This document shows positions 46,575 to 59,033 of a DNA stretch of 64,000 nucleotides, piece after piece. Source of the stretch: Aquilaria yunnanensis. Lineage: Eukaryota; Streptophyta; Magnoliopsida; Malvales; Thymelaeaceae. Within the stretch, counting starts at the first letter, position 1. The number at the start of each line of letters is the position of its first letter. The stretch covers positions 99,834,893-99,898,892 of the forward strand of contig CM077594.1 in the NCBI GenBank assembly GCA_039654915.1, read 5' to 3'. The position numbers and the translations under genes were made by a program. A model generated the notes under the pieces. That model made no database searches and was not told where the DNA came from. It saw nothing but the letters and a program-made list of their open reading frames with translations.

Positions 46575-47330
46575 CCCAGTAAAGGCATCTCCAATTCAGT
46601 GCCTTTACTTTTATCTGAATAAAACAAGTGTTAGCAGAAACCGACAAAAAAAGAAAAGCAGTTTGCCAGCTTGGCCAAAATTATTAAAGTTTTCACCAGC
46701 TAGGATTATTAGAGTACCAACCGGTCACCAGCCTAGTGGTCTTAGATTCTTTTGCTTGCTCATTGGAGAAAAATTGCTAAGTTTTATCTCAAAGGCCAAG
46801 GATTTCTGCCTATTTGAGGAGCCATCCTCTAAAGTTCATAGCATCCGAAATACTCTCTACTTCTCTTTCTTGTAGTCCATGTGTTGGACGCATTTCTCGT
46901 TTCATCCAGAGTTTACATTTTCTTATTTAATGTTTAAGTAGGGTGCATGTACCTGTATCATAATGGTGTCAAATTTGTTGATGATTGGACTTCTACATCA
47001 ATAGTATAAACTTGTAATCATTACTTTGTTTTTCATCTATGTGTGATAAACTTGTTTTCTCTAGTTATTAGTTAGTTTATGTTTTGAATAAATAAATTAT
47101 ATGAATCCATTTCCAGTTTATATCATTCTTATTTATGTGTTTTTAATTATTTATGCTTGTATTTGAAATACCTCGGACTTTGTGGTATCAGACCCAATTT
47201 TATTGCTTGTTTATGTATATAAATTGCATGTTTTAAACCCTAGATCCTTTCTTGTAAAAATTAAAAAACTTTAAGGGCTATAAGTGAAAAGGAGGTATAG
47301 GCAGTATTTTAGTGGTCCGTTCAGTAAAGC
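46575..47330 (+). promoter_or_regulatory. Intergenic region of the endogenous pararetrovirus
   Basis: This is the non-coding stretch after the polyprotein. A degenerate TATA-like ctatttgaggagcc (46809-46822) with a pyrimidine-rich tcttctacttctctttcttg-like run follows, AATAAA at about 47088-47093 could be the viral polyadenylation signal, and the primer site lies at 47183. The order promoter, poly(A) signal, primer site matches caulimovirids. Confidence 0.5.
47183..47194 (+). other. tRNA-iMet-type primer-binding site
   Basis: TGGTATCAGACC differs at one base from the common TGGTATCAGAGC complementary to the initiator tRNA-Met 3' end, as used by caulimovirids. A copia-type origin is the alternative, but no LTR borders it. 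Confidence 0.6.
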
Positions 47331-49530
47331 AAACTCATGACCAGCAGTCACCTGACTTGGTTAAGTGGTTATGGGTTGGTCAGAGCAGACACATAACATG
47401 TGAAGAGGAAAGTTCCTTTTTGACCATCGGTTGAAGTTGGATTGTCGGGAGAGCCACCAGGCATTTGAGAACTTATCGTGTTTGAGACCCACATGGCTGC
47501 TCTTAGCCTTTAACAATTCTCGTCTGGTCATCCATATAATTTCATTCACACACATTTCTATTTTGTTTTTTATAGCCTTGTTTATCTTAAGGGTTTTGAT
47601 TAGACTATCTCCTGAAATTTAGTTGGAATTGCAGTTTTTCAGTTAATAATTAATTAAAAAAATAAAAAAACTATTCTACCTAATAAATAGAGAAAATAAT
47701 AATACTACATGTTAGTTCAAACTATCGACGATGTTACCAGCAATTTTTACCGGTCAAATTAGTGTTTTCACAGTAATTGGACAAAATAAGTTATCAATTT
47801 CTTGACTGTCGGGAGTATAATTTTAATCAAATATTTGAGAACCAATAGGTGCAATTCTCTTTTTCTTTTATTTTTTTTTGGTAATTGTTGACCCTTGTTT
47901 TTATGAAAGCTTTTAACCTAAAATCAATTGGTAATTGGTCAAGAGACCTCATTACTATATAAATTATTCACTAACTCATTTTGTTAGTCATGTGAAATTT
48001 TCATACTTAACATTTTAAAGGTTGTATGTTTCGGTATATGAAAATTTTTGTCCTATGATAATTGTTTGGGTTGGTGAAGCAACAAGGACCAAAGGAGACA
48101 CTCAAAAGATGGTCACAATTAGATTGGTTTCGTAATATGAATTTCATAACCTTTTACTTCTTGCTGTTGGATTTGGATCACACTTCCTGCGTTCTAATTA
48201 ATTAGCCAACTTATGATTAAAGTTACTTTTGGTCTTTTTATTGTACTACACTACATAATGTTTTGTGACATTTTTATGTCTACTTGATGCATATATTTCC
48301 ACCTTTCGTAAAACTAAACTTTATCTAGACACCTATTATTATTAGAAAGGGCTGGTATGTTCATGCGTTTTTTTAACTAAGATGGCTTAATGAAATAGAT
48401 AACCGGGAGATTTTGTATTTTTTCCATAAAAAATATATAAGTTTGGTAAGTTGGGGGCCTATTTGTATAATTAAGTTATATTGAAATAATAATTTAAGAA
48501 GTAATAGTAAAATAATTTATTAAATGTGAAAATGTTATAAATATTTGGAAAGTCCCAAAATAAAATATATTACAAATAGTTCGGGACTATATAATTTATA
48601 CTAATATCATTGGCATTGTACTCAGATACACTTAATTGATACATAAATAACACTAAACATGATTACCAATTGAGTTTTAATCAAATTAACATACAAATCA
48701 CCATATTATGGAGCCGGTTAGTGTTTTCAATGTTGACTTGTGCAGGAGTATCAAATATTTCTTAAATCTAGGATTGCGAGTATAAACCAAACAAAAAAAA
48801 ACACTAAACATTGACCTGATAGTTAAGACATCAACATCAAGTCAAGACTTGTGATAGATGCGGTTCCTCACAAATTTCCCCGGCTTCATATGTGAAAAGG
48901 AAAAGAAAAGGGCACTTGTTTGATTTCTCATTTTGTGGTTTCTAGGCACTTTCGGGTTGCTATCTATTTTTTTTTTTGGAAAGAATAGGCTTGATATCTC
49001 ACAATAGAATGAAGGAAAAATCAAATTATAATAAATGCTTTCTCCATTCCGTTTAATTAGCATTTAGGAAGTAAATTAGTCAGGAAAAAGAGGTACATTA
49101 GCAATAGCATTAAAACATCCTAAATTCTATGCCATACATTTGTAACTACATATAAGACATTAATCATATGAGGGCTACTAGGAATCTTCGCTCCTGCCTT
49201 CTCTCTTGCGTCTTCGCCCTGATTTGGAGCCACGTGCCCTTCTCTTTTTGTGTGTAAACTGGAAACTGCCTAAAACAGGTGGCTTTGTTAGAGTGTTAAA
49301 ATTGTTAACAATGCAAATGACCAAGGAATTGTTTACGTCCACAATACAACACTTTCCAAGGCATTTTTCAGTTATGAAACTAAATATGATGTATTTTTTT
49401 TAATGTAAAATTATATTTCATCTTTACCAAAAAGTAAATATGATGATTTTCTTAGTCCACTTACAATTAGTGATTTGTGGCTTCTAACGGATGCATTATT
49501 TGCTGTACCTGAGAAGCAGCTTTGTAATTA
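47331..49530. other. Intergenic, no gene; truncated Stowaway ends
   Basis: Around 48535-48592, ggaaagtcccaaaataaa…caaatagttcgggact resembles the inner part of a Stowaway right end without its terminus. At 49042, ctccattccgtttaattagc looks like a lone left end. No coding features. Confidence 0.4.
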
Positions 49531-49747
49531 CTCCATCTGTTAAAAAATGGTAAGACACATTTTTTCGTTCTTCTAAAAAATTAAAATATTTTCTCTTTTA
49601 ATTTTTTTTATATTAAATTTACTTTACTACCCTCACTCAAACTCTCATTATATAAAATCTAATAAATAAATTTTTTTAATCATTATTTAAACTCTCATTA
49701 CATAAAATTTAAATTTAATTATTTTGTAATTATGTTTGAATGGAGGG
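49531..49747. mobile_element. Stowaway-like MITE, about 217 bp
   Basis: Starts CTCCATCTGTTAAAAAATGG after TA and ends TTTGAATGGAGGG, an imperfect inverted pair around AT-rich sequence (actctcattatataaaat twice). The right TA is not preserved. Related internal sequence occurs at 63248-63607. Confidence 0.6.
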
Positions 49748-50157
49748 TTGTTTTTGTTGACCGTGGGTCATGCACAAGTTGCAATAAATTTTGCTTCTCT
49801 TCTATTGCTCTTTAACAAATAGGAGAGGAGTAAAATTTATTGCAACCAGGGAAAAAAAAAAGAGAGAAATTGGACTACCTTTTAGGAATATAATCAAATA
49901 CTGCCTTTTTCTTAAAGAAATAAAATTCGTTTTTTTTTTCTTTTTCTTTCATCGGTTGACCTAAGAATACAGTGAACTAGCTTGTCGCCTTCTCCTTTGA
50001 TGGTTGCTTTTGTTTGTTCTGGACTTATTTCCCGTTTCATTATCTAAGTGCCCTTTTCCACCAAAAAAAAATAAAATCTGTTACATGTATTTTTTTTAAT
50101 TTTATTTTTTATTCACCTTTCTTCCATTTTTAAAACCTCTAAGTATAAAAAAAATTA

Positions 50158-50397
50158 CTCCTTTTGTCTCACAAAAGCTGTCATTTTTACTATTTACAGT
50201 AATTAATTTATTATTTTAATTTTTTTTAAAATTTATAGTAAAAATATAAAATTTTTATATAAAAATAAAGTTTTAAATATTATAGTTTCTAAATATTATT
50301 TTTAAGAATTTTTTTCAATACATATTATTATGAAAATATTTAAGTTAAACTTAAAAAAAAAAGGTAAAAAATGCCAACTAATATAAAACGAATGGAG
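50158..50397. mobile_element. Stowaway-like MITE, 240 bp, TA-flanked
   Basis: CTCCTTTTGTCTCACAAAAG at the left and …AAAACGAATGGAG at the right, with TA at 50156-50157 and 50398-50399. Confidence 0.7.
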
Positions 50398-50399
50398 TA

Positions 50400-52383
50400 T
50401 CTTTTTTAATGGTTAGTACAAAAGAATCACTATGAAAGTATGGATCAATAATATTGTGTTTTTTTCCTTCCTCTTTGTTGAATAGATAAGAGGAAATTTG
50501 TTTCCTATTCATCTATCATTTTCGGTTGGAGAAAAATAAAAGGAAAGGAACAAATAGATTTATGAAAGGATACCATATCTGGGGGTGAAAGAACAGAAAT
50601 TGAATTCCATTTGATTTGTGAGTTAACTGGTGAGTGGAGTAAAAAGGCGAGAAATTTTGCTGAAATGAGGGAGTGACAAGGGAGTCGGAGATGAAGAGAG
50701 AGGGAGCGAAAACAAGCAAAAACATAAATAAATTTAACTTTTTCGACACCGGTTGCAAGTTTTGTTACAAAAAAGGCAAACCACGTGGCAATTTGTTAGA
50801 GCGAATGTAAGGACGAGAAGACAAAAGCGAAGGTGGCTATCAGCTCCCTAATCATATTATATATAACGAATCCTCTTAAAGCTATAAGACTATAATAAGT
50901 GCTCGTAACAACTCAATTTGCATTTAGATATTCTCATAGGAATGTATTATAAGTGTGGTGTGTGTTTCACGAAACCCCTAAGGGGTTTGGTCAATGATTA
51001 TTCACTTATGAATGAAAATACACAAACACTTGAGAAGGCAGATTTAAGACAACTCAAGTATTGAAGGATAACCATTAGAGATGGAAGCTTGTTTCATGTA
51101 TTAGTTGTTCTGGAACCCCACCAACATTTAGGGATGAAGGTTTCTAAGTTTTCTATCAAAGTCTATCCCTACCCTTCGAATTCGTCCCAAACTAAGAAAA
51201 ATATACTAATGTGTGTGTATACATATAATATATTATATATCATCTTATATATTATATATATAATTACCATAGACGTTTTTCTTGTGAAAGAAACTTGCCG
51301 TAGACTAAATTACCCCACAACTTTAGCTCAAAATTTAATTACGAATTCCATAATTTAATTCGACGTGACATTTAGCAGATATTGTCCGAAACCAGGTTTG
51401 TGATCTCAGAACAAAACATTTAACAAAACAAAACCAGGTTTGTTGTATTTCTGCGGTCCAAAATCAGGCGCCAGGGCTCCTGGTAATCAAATTTTCTGTT
51501 ACGTTTAGGAAGACTTTAATGCGCTAGCCACATAAATACCCGATATTAAGGGCCACGAATTATTGTTAGCCAGATGTTGAGCGCAAGTGTAAAAGGGGCC
51601 TAATCATTCCTGGGTCAAAGATAGGTCAAATTAGAAATAGGAAAAGGCTCCTGGTCTCTTGAGCTATTTACAATTTGCTGCCACTAAGTAATGAGGCCAC
51701 AAATCAGGCAAAAGCTTCGCCCTCCTAGCTGAGCTCTGACGAAGCAAGAGCGACAAATTGGATTAAGGACTAATCTGGTTAGGTAACAGTTGTTCCAACT
51801 TGGCTAGCGCGCGTGAGCTCCGGCTTTGGATACAATTAGATTATGCAGGATCTGCTATTCGTTGCCTATTCTCAGCTGCCGAGAAAACATCTAGAACCAA
51901 CAGTAATAATTGCCCGTTCTCAACCGCGGAGAACACCACCAATCACACACAATGTGATCGTCGACCACAGTCGCTGGCAAATCTATTTCTATGCTAAACA
52001 TTACCTTGTTCCTTGGACAAAAGTTTGGTAAGCTGCTATGGATGACCTTCTGATTAGATCGCATGGGCAGATTTCCTTGAGAGCTATAAGGCAAATTTCA
52101 ACAAATCAGTTTCAATACCAATGGAGCAGACAACCGAAGAATTTGCTTCCTCAAAGACCCAATGGCACCAACTTGTAAATAAATCAAAAGACAAGGACCT
52201 CTTTCTTATTTCTACTTTAACCAGCCTTTGACCCAAAGAATAATTGGATCCCATTAATCCAATTAATGCCAACCGAACTCCCCCAAGAAGTAAAATTTTT
52301 GGTTCAATATTTATGGATTCCATGATCTTTCCACTATTAAAATTTAAAATACAATTATAGACTCCAATTTTCTTAATTTTCAT
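50400..52383. other. Intergenic, no gene recognised
   Basis: Contains an AT simple stretch (51223-51265). 51380-52100 is less AT-rich and non-repetitive to my eye, but its short frames show no domain. The part next to 52384 may be inner sequence of the copia-like LTR. Confidence 0.45.
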
Positions 52384-52517
52384 TCTTTTTCAGGTCTCAC
52401 CACACATCACTCTCAATCCTATGAAACCAAATCCTATTTATAGTACTCCTACTACAAAATTTAAACAATATCAAAATAGGAAACAAACTCAAACTAATTA
52501 TGATTTCTAAACTTAAT

Positions 52518-53554
52518 TAGTTAAATTGCATCCATGATCACTAATAATTTATTATTGTCCTATTTTAGACCTTAACATAAAAACTATATATGAGAAGTCT
52601 TCAATTTCAACTTTTTGTTCAATTTTATATCTTTGAATGACGAAAAGTTTAACGAATAGGTCATGTGGCACACCAACTTGGGGTGAGTGACCACATGGCA
52701 CAATAATCAACTGTTAGTGACGACATGAAAAGGAAGAAAACTAACAAAAAAGGGAAAATAATACAAAAAAGGAAACACAAAAAAAAAAAAAAAAGATTTG
52801 ATTTCATTAGTTCACGCCACCCCGCAACCATTGGCCAAATCACCCTCCTATGTCGTCTGTCCGAATCGCCCTCCTTCACTATTTGAATCACCCTTCCATT
52901 TTGTTCGTTTGAATCGTCCAAATAGCCAAATTGTGGGTTGATAGTGCTGAATCGTCGTATTCTTTCGCTGCTTGAATCTTTCTGTTGTAAATCAAGTAGA
53001 AAGATTTCGCATCGAGGCTTGGGTACGAATAGTGGAAGAGGGGCAATGTGGCGGATTCGACGTTCACCGTTCGTGATTGCTGATCTCCAATTTTGCCACT
53101 GTCCTTGATCATCCGATTGGCCACTACATGAAATGCCTTTGTTGAATTCAGAATAACGGTAGAGCATCAATTTCTCCTACTTCAGATTGACTTCAAAGCA
53201 ACAGCAGAGTATTGATTCCATTGACATAGGCAATCAATGTTGGCAAAAACCGTTAGAGATGATTGGCGACTATAGAGAAAGCGTCAGGCAAGGTTAGGGA
53301 TTTCATTTTTTTATTATTTTTTCTCCCTTCATTTTCCGTATCATTGTTAAGTTCATTTTTATTGTGTCACGTAGCCAATCACTTTAAGCTAGCGTGCCAT
53401 GTGGCCAATTTTGTTAATTTTAATACTTTTTATCCTTCAAAAGTCTAAAATGAAACAAAAAATTGACAATAAGGACTTCCCACATGAGGTTTTGAGATTA
53501 GGGCCCAAAATAGAACAATAATAAAAAATTAAGGGCCGCAAATGCAATTTACCC
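52518..53554. mobile_element. Non-autonomous MULE, 1037 bp, perfect 9-bp TSD
   Basis: AAACTTAAT at 52509-52517 and 53555-53563. Inverted termini (TAGTTAAATTGCAT… versus GGGTAAATTGCAT…) are similar for about 150 bp, sharing TTTATTATTGT, CTATTTT and a CATGTGGC-type segment. The interior is GC-richer, with minus-strand frames (52661-53170) of unknown origin that might be captured sequence. Confidence 0.88.
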
Positions 53555-53569
53555 AAACTTAATCCTACA

Positions 53570-54392
53570 CAAGGGCGAAGCCAAAGAGTTAAGTGAGTGA
53601 GCGCAACTAGAAAATACTATAGGATAATTTCATTGTTTATACTACTAAATGCATAGCACACAATCATTCAATATTAATTAATATTTTATTCAATTTTATA
53701 AATGATTTTGCATAATGTTCATGACGGGAAATGCTCTCTTAATATTTGCACTTACAACTAGTCAAACCAAATTTAAGTGAAGTAGCTGCCTAAGGAATAA
53801 GTTCACCTTAAATTAACTTTTTAAACAAGTACACCAATCATTTTAATGATTTGAAATTTTTCATATGTTAATAAGAATAATGAATTATCGTGCTATATCA
53901 AGTGTCATAAGCTCAATCTAAGGAAAATATTATGGTATAATTGAGAGGGAAATTTAATTTTTAGGAAAATTATTTTTACTCATCAATTACTCTAAATTGA
54001 AAAAAATAATCAAGTTCAAAAATTAAAAAAATAGCATGTAAAATATAATTCGCACATAGAAAAGAAGGAAGTAAATTAAAATTGCAATGATAAATGAGAT
54101 TTGTGATTTGGGGTGCATTTTCCGGAAACATAAATCATTTTGGTGTAACAAGCTTGTAACAGTGATTAATAACGTTTTAGATCCATTACATTTTTTCAAC
54201 ATGATAAAAAATTACTCATTTAGTATCAAAATACATTACTAATTTTATTTTTTTCCAATTGAGTATGGTCAACACAAAAATTTCAGCGGTCATAATGAAC
54301 ATTTAACTAAATTTTATGGATCCCATTTAAAATATTGCTAAAATTCATTGGGATCATCTGCCCCCGCTGAAATACAAGCAGCGTCACTCCTG
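53570..54392. mobile_element. Non-autonomous hAT element, 823 bp, perfect 8-bp TSD
   Basis: ATCCTACA at 53562-53569 and 54393-54400. The termini CAAGGGCGAAGCC and CAGGAGTGACGCT (opposite strand) are degenerate versions of the CAGGGGCGGAGCC type. The TSD overlaps the TSD of the neighbouring MULE by two bases. Confidence 0.82.
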
Positions 54393-54559
54393 ATCCTACA
54401 ACAATTCAACAACATAGCTATACTCTCTTAACAAGCAATTAATGCTTTCCACTATAAAAACTCCTAAGCAGCAAGCTGCAACATAGGTCGTAATAGGCAA
54501 GAATTCCGAAACCAATAAAGATTGGCCTAATTACAAATCAAGCCTTTGAACTCTTCAAT

Positions 54560-55208
54560 TTTGACCAACAAACCCAACAAACTCTACCTTGACTCAAATT
54601 CTTTCTACCTCCACCGTTCAACCAAATTTATAAAACTCACATTCTTACTTGTAGGATCCTTCACATCCATGAGATAATTCTTTGCATTTCTTTTTACAAT
54701 TGTGCTATCAACAAACTACTACAAATTATTTGAGTTTTCACTTCTTTCATTACAACCAACGCATTCTTTAAAATTTGTAAACCTTCATCTTAAGTAGAAA
54801 ATCAATAACCCAAACTATCCAATCTGTTCTGTCTAGTGAAATTAAATTTCTCTCAAATTTTGGAGCATACCTCACATCACCAAATGCCTTAATACTTCCA
54901 TCATGTAATTAGGTCTTCACATTGCCAATGCCTTGAATTCTTTCTTCTTAGTCATTTGCTAAATAAATTGGCCTATTATATGCCTCAAAATTTTTGAACC
55001 ACTTTCTGTTTATGAAAACATGCTTCAAACAAGTAGAATCAAATACTTATACAGCTCTCAAATATTTCCTCTCATTAGCTTCTTGTACCATTAAAGTCAC
55101 TACTTCTTCACCACTTTTGTTATCTTCTACATTCACATCACCTTTATTTTTCTCCATTTTTTTCTTTTTCTTTTTCTCTTTGTCTTGAATTTCTTCCATG
55201 TTTTCTTG
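54560..55208 (-). pseudogene. Ty1/copia protease-region remnant
   Basis: The minus strand reads, with stops, FDSTCLKHVF … WFKNFEAYNRPIYLAND … IQGIGNVKT … DGSIKAFGDVRYAPKFERNLISLDR, then in a shifted frame LQILKNALVVMKEVKTQ. This is the copia protease with its DSxxxxH start and the VRYVPxLxRNLISLG block. It is interrupted upstream by the MULE at 55218-56592. Integrase, RT and RNase H are missing. Confidence 0.8.
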
Positions 55209-55217
55209 CAATTTTGG

Positions 55218-56592
55218 TGGTAAAATTCACCGTCAGTTACCTAACTTAATTTTTTGTTCAAATTGGATACCTCACCTTTAAGTTGTCTTAGGAAGATACC
55301 TATTCTCTTTATACACATCCTATTCAAATACTTCAAATACTTTCCGTCACTTTCTTTGTTAAGTTGGATGGAAAAAGCTAACATGGCATTAAATAAGAAT
55401 AAAATAAATTTGAAATAACAATTTGGCCCTCAAACTTTTTCAAATCAACAATTATGGTCTTTAACTTTTCATATTAACAATTTTAAACCCTAAAATTCTA
55501 AATCCTAGATCTAGTGCCTCAGTTTCATTTTTTCTTGTTCCAATTTCTAGGTTTTGTTTAGAAATTTGGAATTGAACTCGCTCATCTCCCCTTGCTTCGT
55601 CATTACTCCTCGTTCTCTTATCTCCCCTACTTCACTGCTGGTCCTCGTTCGCTTATCTCCCCCTTGCTTCGTCGGAGGGCTTCGCTAGATCTGTCTTCTT
55701 CACCACTTTGAAACCTACTTTCGTCGCCACCGCCGTGGTGTCCAGGTACTTCTCAGCCTTGGCAAGGCATCGCCCCTGATCTAAATGAGCTCCAAATTTT
55801 TTGCCTGATGCTTATCAATCATGATCCATTCATATCAACCATTCATGGATCCGGGTCAGTTGTGACCCGAAAGATTTCTGCGTCAATGTTGTCATGCTTC
55901 GGTGTGTGGCTGGATGATGGGAGAGCTAGATCCTTTATGTGAGACTAAACTCCTTCACCTCCTCACCACGCCAATTGCGACATTGATGTTCGCTGGGCCA
56001 GGATAGGCATAAGAGTTTCATCTCCATAAATCTTTATTGTATCATTTTCTCAGCTTCACCCTTGTCTTGATTGGCATTGTTACAAGCTGTAGATAGGATT
56101 TCATCTTCATGAATTTCATTCTCTTTGTTGTGAATTAAGGGAATCAAATCAATAGTTCACGTTGAAAATCAATAGTTGTTTAAAGCTCAATCTGGCTCCC
56201 ATTTTAATTTCCACCCAAATTTCTTATTGATTTGAATTTAAAATCAGTTGGCCAAACTTTGTTTGGTTTGGCCATAGAGGTCTGGAGAGTGAGATAGGTG
56301 GTTTTTGGCAGCCAAATAGAGTTTCAATTGTCATTGTGGTTGAAAGTAGAAGTTTAAGTTTAGAATTGTTGATTTGAAAAAGTTTGAGGGCCAAAATTCT
56401 TAGTTTCAATTTATTTTATTCTTATTTAATGTCATGTCAGCTTTTTCCATCCAACTTAATGAAGAAAGTGATAGAAAATATCTAAATAGGACACGCATAA
56501 AGAGAATAGGTATCTCACTAGGACAATATAAAGATAAGATATCCAATTAGGACAAAAAAACAAGTTAAGTGACCCACGGTAAATTTTACCCC
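55218..56592. mobile_element. Non-autonomous MULE, 1375 bp, perfect 9-bp TSD, inside the copia remnant
   Basis: CAATTTTGG at 55209-55217 and 56593-56601. Long inverted termini of about 240 bp start TGGTAAAATTCACCGTCAG and GGGTAAAATTTACCGTGGG; they share ATACCTATTCTCTTTAT and a long AAAAGCTGACATG(G)CAT segment. The GC-richer centre (about 55560-55960) shows no identifiable gene. Confidence 0.9.
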
Positions 56593-56601
56593 AATTTTGG
56601 G

Positions 56602-57221
56602 TAAGAAAACTTGATATGTCCCAAATCATGATTATATCAACATTCTACATTACTCCAATCTTTTTATTATTTTGAAGTTTATCTTTCTCTTCATTCACCT
56701 TTTCCTCTCCAATCGTTTTTTCCTTGTACAACCATGAACACATTATTCTCTTTATCTTTTTCTTCAAATTTTATCATTCAATGATGCTCTAAAAGATATT
56801 GGTCATATCTTTGATCTTCAAGGTATCTGTTCTAACCATCAATTGAGTTATAATCAATTCATAAAATTTTGATAAATAGTTAATCAAGATTGTAACCTTA
56901 TTTTCTTCTTCAATCTTCTTGCCAATACTTTTTCAATTGTGTAACAAGCTAATTGAACTCATTTAAGTGCACAATCAAGCTAGTTCCATCTCTCATGTTC
57001 AAAACATATAATTTTCTCTTTAAGCATAGCTTATTAATAATAGACTTCAACATTTACTTAGTTTCAAGTTTATCTATCAATTTTGTTGGTAAGGTCTTGT
57101 TCAACATATCACACCTGAGTTGTGGTGCGAAAGTCCTTTAATTGTACTAACTGTTGTTTGAACCATTTTCTTTCACTTTCCATTTATTATAAATTTCAGC
57201 TTTGTTTCCACAAACACATCA
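56602..57221 (-). pseudogene. Ty1/copia Gag remnant
   Basis: The minus strand contains KRKLYVLNMRDGTSLIVHL followed by NEFN and LVTQLKK near 57030-56950, the conserved copia gag region, with nonsense codons. It reads toward the protease remnant beyond the inserted MULE, so both come from one element. A repeat-rich insertion at 57222 cuts off the N-terminus. Confidence 0.8.
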
Positions 57222-57960
57222 CCAAGCATTACTAAAAAACATGGTTTTTCCGATGGCATTTTCCTATGGCTTCATGTTAGAAATAAAAGCCATTGGAATA
57301 TGGAATGTTGGAAATCATGCATTGGAAAAAACAATTTGTAATGGCCAAAATAAAAGTTATTGGAATTTTCAACGGCTAACCATTACTAAATAAGCCAGTG
57401 GTAATTTGGAAATTTATTATTTATGAGTTTATGTGGATTTGTGTTGCATTTTGTTGATTTATGTGGTTTTGTGTTGCATTTAATTTGGTTAAGAACCTTG
57501 AATTAATTAATGGTGCATGTGTTACTGGAACCACACTGGAATTATCTGATAATCTCTAATAGTTGAAATCATTATAAACATCCAATAGCTAAGCCATTGG
57601 AAAGTATTAACAGTCGGGCCTTTGGTAATTTTCAATGGCCAAACTATTAGAAAATTGCAATGGCTAAGCCGTGGGATTTTTGAATGGCTTTCCCATTGAT
57701 AGTCAACAACAATTGGACTGTTAATATTTTCCAATGGCTTACATGTTGGAAATTTTAACAGCTTAAGTCATTGAAACACCATTTATGCATTGGATTCATA
57801 AAAGTTTTTGGAAATTGCCAACAACTTTTTTAACAATGGCTAGCCATTGAAAATTCCAACAGCTTTCATTTCGGCCATTACAATTTTTTTCCCAATGCGT
57901 AATTTATCAATGTGCCATTTTCCAATGCCTTCGCATTGGAAATAAGTAGGGGAGAAAAGT
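57222..57960. repeat. Foldback region rich in CCAATGG/CCATTGG motifs (CACTA-like subterminal repeats)
   Basis: More than a dozen GCCATTGGAA/TTCCAATGGC-like motifs occur in both orientations. Arms at about 57309-57393 and 57828-57900 are inverted copies (gtaatggcc(a/g)aaat(a/g)aaag, ttggaattttcaa(c/t)ggct). The left border CATTACTAAAAAACATGG resembles a mutated CACTA terminus. A right terminus is not evident. Confidence 0.6.
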
Positions 57961-59030
57961 TGAGAAATTTATAACCTTTGTCTGTGGTCTTCCGGACCAT
58001 AGATTTTTGCTACTTGCATTTGGTAATTGGATTTAAATTTTACACTATACAACAAGTCTATACAGGGTTCATTGTTTCGATGTCTTATTGCAAGTTGTCT
58101 CATACTTAAAATTACTCAAAGATAAAATAAAAAAGTACAATGCATATATAGATATACTAATTCAAGTACTAGTTGGGATTTGAGAATAACGTGAACATAA
58201 ATAAAGTAAAACTACTATTAGAGCTCAACAAGATTGATAGATTAATAATGTAAGTGTTGTGGTTATTAAGAGACAAATGAGACCTGTCTGATTCATAATA
58301 TACTTAAGCTTTACGCAAGTGATGTTTGTGGCACAAAATGAGTTTTCTACTAAATATAAGTGTCATATTGTAGATTGCTCCCCATTTAATCCCACTTTCT
58401 ACACAATTTTCTTGCTTTCTACAATTTAAAGATTGTATACCAATTGGTAAATTCCTTCTTTAGCATTTTATCAGCATTTTATGGTATTTTCCCACATGTC
58501 TTTTGTCATCATATTTTGCTAAATCATAAATTGATCCTTTTTCTTATTTCGTGTTCTTATATATGATATCTATCCTTTTTTCTTTCTTCTTTAGTGTTTG
58601 AAAAACCGTTTATTATATCTATTTGTGGATTATGGCTTTAGGCCAATTTCAAGCATGAATTTATCAATATGACGGTGTTAGAACTAATAGTAGGGTATCA
58701 GTTGTAAGCTAATATTGTTATAGCTTGGTGCTTGAGTATGGCTCAAAGAAATTTATGTGATAATGTTCTAGTTATTGATATATAACTCTGATCATAAATG
58801 TATGTAAATCTATTTTTTAATGTAGAGTGATAATTAATGATGACATTATGTAAGCTGAAACAACATGTTGAAGTTTGCATGTAAAAAATTAGTGTTGATT
58901 TCAAGTCAATATGTTCTTGCATGTGTGATTTGAAATTTGAAATCATGTGTGGTTCATGAGTGACTATCAACTTTTAAATTGTTTCCTTTATATAGGGATT
59001 AGACACCAACTTTGACCGTTTCTTGATTAG
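57961..59030. other. Intergenic, no gene recognised
   Basis: AT-rich, with short frames only. Confidence 0.5.
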
Positions 59031-59033
59031 TAA

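Larger units (their letters stand above)
38061..47330 (+). mobile_element. Decayed endogenous pararetrovirus (Caulimoviridae)
   Basis: Plus-strand remnants occur in caulimovirid order: movement protein (about 38061-38651), linker and coat region with zinc knuckle (to 41835), aspartic protease (DSGAD at about 42673), reverse transcriptase with YIDD (43686-43697), RNase H (about 44100-44420), a long C-terminal region, then a non-coding stretch with a TATA-like site and a tRNA-Met-type primer site (47183). The single-polyprotein order recalls petuvirus/florendovirus-like viruses; the genus is not resolved. Every part has stops and frameshifts, so it cannot be expressed as such. It is interrupted by a Stowaway (39182-40054) and a hAT element (45799-46566). 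Borders are approximate. Confidence 0.85.
52384..54433 (-). mobile_element. Copia-type LTR split by a MULE and a hAT insertion (candidate)
   Basis: With 52518-53554 and 53570-54392 left out, the minus strand runs from TGTTAAGAGAG (54433) through gttgtaggattaagtttag, gtttcctattttg and agtaggagtac to a TATA box TATAAATAGG (52433-52442), the layout of many plant copia LTRs. The inner LTR end and PBS were not found. It follows copia gag-protease remnants on the same strand. Confidence 0.45.

Noticed and set aside
47330..47560. Possible SINE-like segment (cttggttaagtggttatggg)
   Set aside because: No convincing B box and no tail or TSD.
52661..53170. 169-codon minus frame as a host gene
   Set aside because: It lies wholly inside a TSD-bounded non-autonomous MULE; no recognisable domain. 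At best captured sequence.
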